From positions 1 to 10,001 of the forward strand of contig JAABOA010000220.1 of NCBI GenBank assembly GCA_015680635.1: a stretch of DNA of 10,001 bases, in the 5' to 3' direction. This DNA is from Lunasporangiospora selenospora. Its lineage: Eukaryota > Mortierellomycota > Mortierellomycetes > Mortierellales > Mortierellaceae. Of this stretch, positions 1 through 7,105 are shown piece by piece (within the stretch, counting starts at the first letter, position 1; every line of letters starts with the position of its first letter). The notes beneath the pieces were generated by a model that was not told the origin of the DNA, ran no database searches, and was given only the letters and a program-made list of their open reading frames with translations. The position numbers were made by a program, and so were the translations under genes.

Positions 1-807
1 GATCCTCTTCAGTGATGAGTTTCGCCTGGATAGCAGCCAAGCGCATGGTATTTTTTGCCTTGTCAGACCACATGGCAGGGACTGTCAGACAATATCGGAA
101 CATATTGGTGGTAAATCCATCCCCAAATCCGCCCAAGATCTTCTCGGAGGCATATCCATGTAGAGCCTCGAGGTAATCAGCAATAGCTTTAATAGTGCTG
201 ATATCGAGTTCCTTCTCATCTCGAGTGTAGGTTTCCTCCAATCGAAGTTTGAACTGCCGCAGCAATTCCTGGCCTCGGACTGGTCGCTCAGCTCCGACCT
301 TGGCTTGCCACCCCCATGTGATAAGTCTAGGTCCTGCTTCCTTTGCGCCATCCTTCATTTTCTCTCTCCATCCCCATGAGACCAGTCGATTTTCTTTTTC
401 TCCTACTTCGTAAAGACTGAGCGTTGGTGTTTTCCCATAATTTGCGGGTTGTTTAGGCCTAAAGGAGTCAAGATAGAACAAGGGAAGCAGTGAACTGGTT
501 ATCTCCCTGTGGTATTATGTAGAAGAGCCAGATACCCTCTCGGAACTAGAGAAATTACAGGCACCAGGCCCACAGCATGACTTACCAAGTCGTGATATCC
601 ACCACCTCATTGTTGACACCATCCGCATAGGTATACGAGCAACCCCTAGTCCATATAATGATCAAGGCTTCAGAGTGAGTCTGATGATATAGAAGTAGTT
701 TTTACAAGGGAATGTACTACAGCTCATGAGTGTGAGACCTACGAATAGGTGGTTCCAAAGTCGATGCCGACAACGATGGGGTAGTCTTCGAGAGAGAACT
801 TTGCCAT
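1..807 (-). CDS. HSPA12-like Hsp70-family ATPase, N-terminal part, cut by the left window edge
   Basis: This is the N-terminal half of an actin-fold ATPase of the divergent Hsp70/HSPA12 family. The role is presumably ATP-dependent chaperone-like or regulatory; substrate and location are unknown. Three exons are inferred on the minus strand: 807-743, 645-586 and 458-1. The introns (742-646 and 585-459) have GTAGGT...CTAG and GTAAGT...TTTAG ends and join in frame to give about 194 residues. The phosphate-1 loop GIDFGTTYSG is at residues 14-23, followed by YTYADGVNNEVVDITTW. Further on come PTLSLYEV, two W-G-W motifs and LTVPAMWSDKAKNTMRLAA near residues 166-184, all as expected for this family. 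The phosphate-2, adenosine and C-terminal parts lie outside the window. The start at 807 gives the usual short leader before the P-loop. A decayed relative lies upstream in the same orientation. The family call is firm; HSPA12-like rather than canonical Hsp70 is inferred from divergence and the VPAMW-type motif. Confidence 0.85.
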
Positions 808-1040
808 GACGGTTCACTTGTTGGTTCAGTTGCCACCTCAAGCTTTTGACCAAGGCCGACCAGGAATAGCAAGGAGTCGAGACAGGAAGTGGTGGGAAGT
901 GCAAAGATGGGCGGTGCAACACGGAGGATGGGAAGGAATTGGGTGGACGGGAGAAATCTGCGTGAGGAGGAGGGAAATCTGCCACACCCTTGTCTTTTTA
1001 TTTGGATGCGGATTAGAGTTCTGAGTGACTAACTCCCAGG
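808..1040 (-). promoter_or_regulatory. Probable promoter and CT-rich leader of the intact Hsp70-like gene
   Basis: Read on the minus strand, the DNA directly upstream of the start at 807 has an A-rich CCAAATAAAAAG stretch near 1000. A long pyrimidine-rich run (CCCTCCTCCTCAC, CATCCTCCGTG, CACCACTTCCTGTC) follows before the ATG. CT-rich leaders of this type are common in front of fungal genes. No heat-shock element with clear alternating nGAAn units stood out. The assignment rests on position and composition only; the transcription start cannot be read from sequence alone. Confidence 0.35.
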
Positions 1041-1904
1041 CACAGCCAAATAAGCCACGTCTTGAGCACAGACTACAAAGGAGAACCGGCGTGAGCTGCT
1101 GGATAAAGCTTTTGTGACAAGGGAAACGACACACATTTTCTCAGTTAGTGGTGGGATGCTCTGTGGCCGAATCATCGAGCCAGTTAATAACTCCACCCAA
1201 AAGAAAATGGCTTCACAATCATGGAATATAGGAGTAGTGCCTTGGACACTCTGACTTATGACTCAATTCCCTAAAAGCCATCGTTGCCTGTAATTCTTCT
1301 CTATCACGCCTTTGCCCATTTTTTTCCCAACCTGCATTTTAAAAGTCGTCAAGCACGAGAACATTTGGGCAGGCATCTCACAATTGTATTGACAGCTATA
1401 TTGCAACATGCTATCCGATGACCATTCCGCAATCGTGATAACCTTAAAATGCTTTAGGCGGCAAGAGAATTAAAGGAACCATTAAGAGTGTGCCACTCCT
1501 CTCCACAAGTGCATGGGTTGGGCCATTACCTTTCTTCTTGAAAACATTCTTGTAGTGTATCGCACCAAATATCCTTTGTTGTAATTTAATATTGATCATT
1601 CACTTTTAGGAACAGGTGGTCGGCCAGTTCGAGCGTTCCATCAGATGCCGTAATATTCAGGGGCAGGTCATGCCATAATCTGAGATAGGAGCACAATCTG
1701 CGCTCCAATCTTTTCGCACGTTACCTTCACTCTACGCATTCTTCCTCATCAAGCCTTTGGCTTTTCTTGACCATCAGCTAGAATCTGTTTTCAAATTGCC
1801 AGCTCTCCGGATAGTTCTCTTGTGAGGATTCTGGCCTAGTCTATACCTTCTCGAAATCCATCAAAACACTAATTCACCACCAACATCGATAATGCAGAAT
1901 GTGG
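1041..1904. other. Intergenic stretch without a supportable gene
   Basis: Both strands are interrupted by frequent stops, and none of the short open frames here resembles a family I recognise. On the minus strand a stop-free block of about 40 codons near 1590-1710 contains LPLNITASDGTLELADHLF. It looks somewhat protein-like, but it has no recognisable family and no convincing splice partners. The stretch separates the intact Hsp70-like gene from the 3' end of its decayed relative. It may contain highly diverged C-terminal sequence of that pseudogene, but I could not align any of it. Confidence 0.4.
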
Positions 1905-3183
1905 AAGCATTGAGGTTAAGCCCTGCATGTACCGCACCTCGAGCCACTGCACTTTCGTACTCGGAAGAATCAAAGGTTTGCTCGACTTGCAAAGAGAACG
2001 CAAGTCTTTGCACTTGATAATTGTTGTCCAATCAACCCCAGCACATTTGAAACCACAGGGTCAAAGACCTCCTTCTTCAGCTCCTCAAAATCTAGGGTCA
2101 GAACACCATCATCAATGCGGAGTTCATATTCATTGCTGATACTATTGAAATATGGGCTGGAGGGAAGACCCAAGAGACAGTCGCTCTCTCCGTCGAAAAT
2201 AGGCTTGATATCGGATGAAATATCCACTATGTTGGACAACATATTTTCTAGAAGTTCAACTCCTTGTTGACGAAACTACTCTGCTATAAAGTCCATTAGG
2301 TGCCGATCTACGATAACAGATCCACATGTGTCTCCATGACCCTTTGTCACCTCAGAAAGTCATCCCCCTTCTGTTGTTTCGTTGATCTCATACGCAATGA
2401 GATCAACGGTACCTCTTCCAGCATCACACACCATGAACCTATCCTTATCCTTGAGACTGAGTTGTTTACACTTCATCTCACAGTAAAGTACTGCGGCCTC
2501 TGGCTCGGTGACCAGCGTGAGTCGAACAGGATGGTCCTCTTTGGTGACGAGTTTAGCCTGGATCAGACAACATGGCGGGGACTGTCAGACAATTTCGGAA
2601 CCCATTGGTGGTGAATTCTTTCCCGATCCACTCAGGACCTTCTCAGCAATAACCTAGAAAGTTCCCACGTTGAGTTCGTTATTGTTCCGAGTGTGGTTCT
2701 CATCTAGTCGAAGCTTAACTATGTCTGGTTCCGTGCCAGACGCCAGCTCCTGTCTTGGTTTGCCATCCCCATGTAACGAGTTTGGGCTCTATTTCTTTTG
2801 CGCCATCCTCAGGTTCCGCTTTCTATTCCAACGGTATTCCATTTCCTGCACTTCGTAGAGACTGAGGGTGACCAAAAGAGGACAGAAGAATAAGAGAGCC
2901 GAGTATTCGGTTGCCATTCCGTGACGTGTAAACTGAAAAGAGGTCTCTTGCAGGTAGAGTTCATGCGAGTCCGCCAGGTATCTTGCCAAGTTGTGATGTC
3001 CACGACCCCATTATTGATCCCGTCTGCGTAAGTAAACGCACAATGTGAGATGGACAAGATTCTCAAAATTAACAAGGAGTCAAATCAAATGATCTAGAGC
3101 AAGGGCATGTGTACTTACGAAAAAGTGGTCCAAAAGTTGATACCAACGACAGTAGGGTAATCTTCGAGAGAAAGCTTTTTCAT
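1905..3183 (-). pseudogene. Decayed HSPA12-like Hsp70 paralogue
   Basis: This is a clear relative of the gene at 1-807, in the same orientation. The original start is at 3183 and begins MKKLSLEDYPTVVG against MAKFSLEDYPIVVG in the intact copy. The phosphate-1 loop reads GINFWTTFS instead of GIDFGTTYS, losing the conserved Asp and Gly. The next blocks are recognisable (CAFTYADGINNGVVDITTW, then TLSLYEV, then VTWGWQTK) but lie in different frames. Later blocks are LTLVTEPEAAVLYCE, DAGRGTVDLIAYEIN (phosphate-2, with GGGT changed to GRGT) and LSEVTKGHGDTCGS. The 90-codon open stretch 2242-1970 covers the subdomain II region, and SAVARGAVHAGLN near 1910-1950 is again in another frame. Damage includes a stop after NETTEGG, a stop after VDRHLMDFIAE, a frameshifting deletion near 2562, and loss of the first acceptor and second donor. 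It is almost certainly non-functional as a full-length protein. The 3' limit is uncertain by tens of bases. Confidence 0.85.
2381..2407. repeat. Perfect inverted repeat, 11-bp arms with 5-nt loop
   Basis: GTTGATCTCAT (2381-2391) and ATGAGATCAAC (2397-2407) are exact reverse complements around ACGCA. The element sits inside the pseudogene, exactly over the codons for VDLIAYEIN next to the phosphate-2 motif. The symmetry may come from codon choice in that conserved peptide rather than from a functional hairpin. Confidence 0.6.
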
Positions 3184-3227
3184 AATGGAAAGTTTTTTGA
3201 GTCTACAGCAATCTCAGGCTGAAAACT

Positions 3228-3318
3228 GGATTGGTTAGCGGACGCGATTGTGGTTAGGGGCACGATTTTGGTTAGGGGCACGATTTTGGTTAGGGAACAC
3301 GATGTTGTTTGGGGTGCA
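3228..3318. repeat. Minisatellite with TTAGGG at 18-bp spacing
   Basis: Four head-to-tail units of 18-19 bp are visible: 3245-3262, 3263-3280, 3281-3299 and 3300-3318. The consensus is close to CGATTTTGGTTAGGGGCA. A weaker unit (GGATTGGTTAGCGGACG) precedes them. The first three full units each carry TTAGGG, at 3254-3259, 3272-3277 and 3290-3295; the fourth has degenerated to TTTGGGG. The array lies just upstream of the dead Hsp70-like copy. It is too short and too regularly spaced to be a pure telomere remnant. It may be a decayed promoter element or simple slippage product. Confidence 0.8.
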
Positions 3319-4104
3319 GAGTGACGAAAGAATAAAGAGAGTCAGAACAAGGCAGGGCAGACTAGGGTAGGGTATTGAGATCACGAAAAGAAAGAGGGGA
3401 AAAGGACTGAAAATACCCTGCCCAGGACCCTCAGATTGGGCCAGAGAGTGTCGCTCTGTAAGCCCCCATGCTGGAAAACTTGAACGCGAAGGTCGTTGAT
3501 GAACTTTCAACTGATGCGAGGTATTGAGTCCGGTATACCAAAGATTGCATGAAATGACGACTGAAAGGTGGACAATAGAGAGAGGCGGATAGCTTGTGGT
3601 ACGCTTATGTCCTTGAGTTGTGTAATTATCGCTTCCTCTTGTATTAAATCACCTCAAATCGTTTCTTGGAGTGGGTTACTCAGTGTGCAAAGTCGCTCCA
3701 TTGAGACCAAGCCAGAAATGTTAGTGAAAGTGAGCTTTGGGGTGCTGTGAGGTGAACGCCCAATATCACAACTTTCTATGATTTGTGAATGCATAGTGTA
3801 GGTTGCGCGAAAGGAATCAGCGTGTTGGATAGAGGTGGTGGCCAATCACTTCTTACTTTGCCCTTATTGACCCCGGAACGTTTTGGTATCAAGCAACTAC
3901 CTCGATGGCGAGGAGCAAAGTTTTCTGCCCACTCAAGAACACGCATGAATGGGATTAAGTCAGTTTGTGGCACTAACACTTTTGTGCGCTTTCCCCCCAT
4001 GCTACACTTTTCTCTACTGCCACGTGCATTACAGCCCACAAATCCATTTCTCGTTTCATTCCTTCATCACTCATTCCTTCATTTCTCGTCCCTTCATCCT
4101 CGGA
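3319..4104 (+). promoter_or_regulatory. Shared intergenic region and CT-rich leader with CACGTG box of the monooxygenase gene
   Basis: No gene is supported here. Near 3320-3420 the minus strand is strongly pyrimidine-rich, which fits a relic promoter of the pseudogene that starts at 3183. Closer to the monooxygenase, an E-box-type palindrome CACGTG lies at 4021-4026. It is followed by a T/C-rich leader with repeated CATTCCTTCAT-like words up to the ATG at 4105. CACGTG is the core bound by bHLH factors such as Pho4/Cbf1-type regulators in fungi. Whether it is used here is inference. No clear TATA box was seen at a fixed distance. Confidence 0.4.
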
Positions 4105-5936
4105 ATGAATTTCACGAAATCTTATAAAGATGGCACCACGCCCACGGTTGCCATTATTGGAGCAGGGTATGCAGCGAAACTTTTTGTAGGAAGCGCGTTC
4201 TCTGGACAGACTCAAATTCTAACCATAATAGAGTTGACTCTTACTCTTCAATACCTTCAGTGTGTCTGGAATCTGTGCTGCTATTCAGCTCCAGCGTCAA
4301 CTCAAGTTGACCACATACGCCGTGTTTGAGCTTGAGGCTGACATTGGCGGAACCTGGCGCTCGAATACCTATCCTGGATGCAACTCAGATGCCCCTTCGC
4401 ACCAATACAGCTACTCATTTGCTCCCAACTACGAGTGGTCCCAAAAGTTCGCCCCTCAGGCTGAGGTACTCGGGTATCTCAAGAACACGGCCAAGACCTA
4501 TAATATCTACGACAAAGTCAAGCTGAATCATCGTGTGAGCAAAATGAAATGGCAAGAAGATAAGAACAAGTGGGCTCTGCATTGGATCAAGACTACAACA
4601 GGCGAAGAAGGCGACTTTGAGGCCGACGTTGTGATCCATGGAACAGGTGTATTGAGAATCCCGTGCATCCCAAAGGAATTCGATACCTTCAAGGGCCTGA
4701 AATGGCACTCCGCCCAGTGGGATCACTCGGTGGATCTGACCGGGAAGAAAGTTGGCATTGTTGGAGCGAGTGCGAGCGGTGTCCAGATTATCTCGACTAT
4801 TGCGGACAAAGTGGAGTCTCTTGAAGTCTATAGCCGATCTTCGGTCTATATCACACCTCTGCTAAACTACCGATACACGGATACTTGGAGATTATTGTTT
4901 GAATATGTTCCCTTCTTCTATACCTTTTACCGCGCTCTCCACTACTGGGTGATCGACTTTACAGTGTTCCTCTACTTTAAGATTGCCTGGTACTCGATCC
5001 TTCACCATATCTTTACATCTCTCGTGGTCTGGATCCACCGCTTCCGTCTTGTTAGAAACCGTGAAATTCGTCGAAAGCTAACCCCAGACTATGAACTGGG
5101 GTCTAGGAATATTGTGCTCTCTAATAGCTTCTATCCAACTTTCCAGAAACCCAACGTCACGCTTCACAAAGACACCATTACATCGATTGAAGGCAGGACG
5201 ATAAAGACTGCAGATGGTTCCGAGAAAGAGCTGGATGTGCTGGTGCTTGCCACTGGATTTGAATGGGTTGGCAACTTTCCTATTGGGTATTGGATTGGTC
5301 GCAATGGAATCGATATCTCCGAGAAGTGGGGTGAAAATCCGACAACGTATTATGGTACTTGTGTTCCTAATGCACCCAACTTTTATCTGACCTGGGGACC
5401 CAATTCTGGCATCCGTAAGTTACACCGGCGGAAAAAACGTTTTAGGACCTATTGCTTTTTTATTCATTACTTTGAATGCGCGGTCTTACTTATTACGACT
5501 TTATTCGTTTGAATGTCTATTATGTCAATTGTTCATAGTTCATCATTCCCAGACTCATATGCTCGAGATACAGGTGAACTATGCCATTAACGCAATCTCG
5601 CATATGATGAAGGAGAACCTGGCAGTACTCGAGATTAAACAGGAAGTTGCTGATGAGTTTATGCGGACTGTGGACCGGCGAATAGAACGCGTCCTGTTCT
5701 CGACCAAGTACAAACCTCGATTCACAAACAGCATGGGTAAGGTCCGAGGGTTCTGGTACGGAGGCTGCACAGAATTCTGGTGGCGACTGAGAAAGCTGCA
5801 CCTTGAGCAGTTTTTGACCACACCAAGGACGATCACTGCTGTGGATGCCAAGAGCGGAGCAAGCAGTACTGAAACCCCAATTTCGTCCTTTGCAACCCTG
5901 AATGGACACAGAGGCCGCGAGACCGACTCTGACTAA
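4105..5936 (+). CDS. Baeyer-Villiger-type flavin-dependent monooxygenase
   Basis: Predicted FAD- and NADPH-dependent oxygenase, inserting oxygen into ketones or oxidising a heteroatom; the substrate is unknown. The exons are 4105-4166, 4261-5414 and 5539-5936, with introns GTATGC...TTCAG and GTAAGT...CATAG, giving about 537 residues, a normal family length. The first intron splits the FAD motif IIGAGVSG (residues 17-24). GGTW...YPG...D covers residues 50-64. The family fingerprint FxGxxxHxxxWD is F164, G166, H170, W174, D175. The second nucleotide site is GASASG at 189-194, with Ser191 where Gly is usual. The DVLVLATGF motif covers about 346-354. A strongly aromatic-hydrophobic stretch (232-283) may contact a membrane or form a hydrophobic substrate tunnel. 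The C-terminal part (GKVRGFWYGGCTEFWWRLRK) matches the usual tail. The start at 4105 is the first ATG that gives a short leader before the FAD motif. Neighbouring genes give no clue to the pathway. A flavin monooxygenase of broader type is the only real alternative. Confidence 0.9.
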
Positions 5937-6083
5937 GAAGTGGAGAGATAAATGGAGAAGGGAGGGGAGACCAAGACTCTCTCGAAGCTGCTGCCAATTA
6001 AACAGGTGACTGATATTCCTCATGCGCCCGGCCAGGAAAGTGTGTCTTGAGTTAGCCTAGACCAATGTGAGCTCTCCAACACT
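5937..6083 (+). other. Probable 3' untranslated region of the monooxygenase gene
   Basis: This is a purine-rich stretch (GTGGAGAGATAAATGGAGAAGGGAGGGGAG) directly after the stop codon at 5934-5936. A weak AATTAAAC word near 5997 could serve as a poly(A) signal, but no canonical AATAAA is present. The 3' end of the transcript cannot be fixed from the sequence. Confidence 0.3.
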
Positions 6084-6880
6084 CTAAATATTTTCCACAC
6101 ACCTCCACATTAACTCTGGCATTTTTGGGCGCACATAAGACTGTGAAGGTCCAGCTGTGGACTCTGTCTCTCGCTTCCCTGAAGGCTCGGTCAGGGGTGG
6201 AGATAGTTCGGTCATTGCTGACTCCCAAGATGCTTCTTTGCTGCAGCTGCCATAATGCTCGCCAATAGGATGCTGTAGTAGAGCGGTATCTTGCAGGACC
6301 CGCAATAAAGTCCGCGAATGACGTGGATGGGATATGGTCAAGTGGACCCTTGCCACTGCAAAAGCATTCAGAACATGGTTCCCATGTGTAAGACTCGCTG
6401 ATTCTAAATTCTAAAGCAAAACTTATTAGCAGATACGGCAATGCACCTCATTTCTTTCTTTTCAACCTGATTTCGCTGCAGCTGTTCACTGGACTCGCTA
6501 GGAGTCAGAGTAAAGTGAGTCGTTTTCTCTGTGATCTGCAACGCCCTACATTGAATGTTTCTAGACGGAAGTAATTATTCTTCAGCAAACTCCTCTTTTG
6601 TTCAAATCACTTGATATTTCCTTTTGTTGCCATTGAGTAACTAATGAAGACGAGCATTCTTTTATTCGGCCGTCGTACGAAAGAGAAAAGTGCAGAGAAT
6701 AAAAAAAAACTGTTGTGCCTCAAAAGTGCTCGTCTCAATTGGGGTTCCTTCTCCAGCTATAGCAAACCCAGAAGTGGTATCGGAATCGACCACAATTGAG
6801 TAGCCCGTATCCAATTCAGCATCTGTATTTTTATTATTGACTAGCCGGTTATCGTCGCTGATAGAGCGACGGCTAATGTC
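6084..6880 (-). other. Candidate unrecognised minus-strand gene or gene remnant (possible exons)
   Basis: The clearest block runs from 6880 (just after a TTCACTAG acceptor) to about 6711, where GTTTTTT could be a donor. It encodes a stop-free, polar peptide beginning DISRRSISDDNRLVNN, continuing through LDTGYSIVVDSDTTSGFAI and GEGTPIETSTFEAQ. Its composition (Asp, Ser, Thr, Asn) looks like a disordered region of a real protein. A small block near 6500-6467 (SESSEQLQRNQ) is flanked by TAG and GT. The 6356-6084 block encodes a 90-residue frame ending at a stop, with MTELSPPLTEPSGKRETES and YVRPKMPELMWRCVEN. A second frame (6441-6052) overlaps it and cannot be excluded. I recognise no domain, cannot prove the splicing and find no secure start. 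It could be a short gene, a decayed gene or chance. Confidence 0.3.
6842..6875. repeat. Short bulged hairpin
   Basis: CGTCGC (6853-6858) and GCGACG (6866-6871) form a perfect 6-bp stem with a 7-nt loop. It is extended by TAGC (6842-6845 region) and GCTA (6872-6875) across a 7-nt bulge. It overlaps the best block of the candidate minus-strand gene, where it encodes part of SRRSISDD. The role is unknown and it may be incidental. Confidence 0.35.
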
Positions 6881-7105
6881 CTAGTGAATGTGTACGATCA
6901 CAGAAAGCAATTTGGGACTGCTGAATTCTGGGGCGCGTGGGCCGCCCTTTGTTCTTTGTGGCGAGAGCCTCGGCTGAACCTCTTTCTCTTATTCAGGGCG
7001 ACCTCTGCTTGCACGACAGAGCATTCGCGACTCGACCACAGACACCACATCTAGCAAAGGGGCGACAACTTGGCAGGATCGTCTCTATTCCAAGAATCCA
7101 TAGCA
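6881..7105 (+). promoter_or_regulatory. Region upstream of the HIRA/Hir1 start
   Basis: This is the stretch immediately before the ATG at 7106, with a GC-rich patch (GGGGCGCGTGGGCCGCCC near 6929-6946). No TATA box or CCAAT box at a convincing position was identified. It also lies between the plus-strand gene and any minus-strand transcript that would produce the blocks at 6880-6084, so a bidirectional promoter is possible. The evidence is positional only. Confidence 0.3.

Noticed and set aside
1590-1710. Minus-strand stop-free block resembling a protein (LPLNITASDG...)
   Set aside because: It is too short, without recognised family or splice partners, and could not be aligned to the Hsp70-like C terminus.
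3235-3510. Minus-strand open frame of 91 codons with a repeated N-Q-N-R-A-P-like tail
   Set aside because: The repeated tail is the translation of the TTAGGG minisatellite and the rest is the pyrimidine-rich upstream tract of the pseudogene. No domain and no conserved start context were seen.
3789-4329. Two overlapping plus-strand open frames covering the monooxygenase leader and first exon
   Set aside because: They read through the first intron or in the wrong frame. The spliced model uses the conserved FAD motif and explains the coding signal.
5520-6023. Minus-strand open frame of 167 codons opposite the last monooxygenase exon
   Set aside because: It lies antisense to a conserved, well-supported exon and has no recognisable domain. 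It is best explained as a shadow of the plus-strand reading frame.
6734-6800. Inverted CTCAATTG / CAATTGAG pair 51 bp apart
   Set aside because: Eight-base arms at this distance are expected by chance, and both fall in the coding-like minus-strand block.
6842-6900. Possible tRNA or structured RNA around the small hairpin
   Set aside because: No cloverleaf arms or TPsiC-like GGTTCGA motif were seen in the right places, and the stem overlaps a coding-like block.
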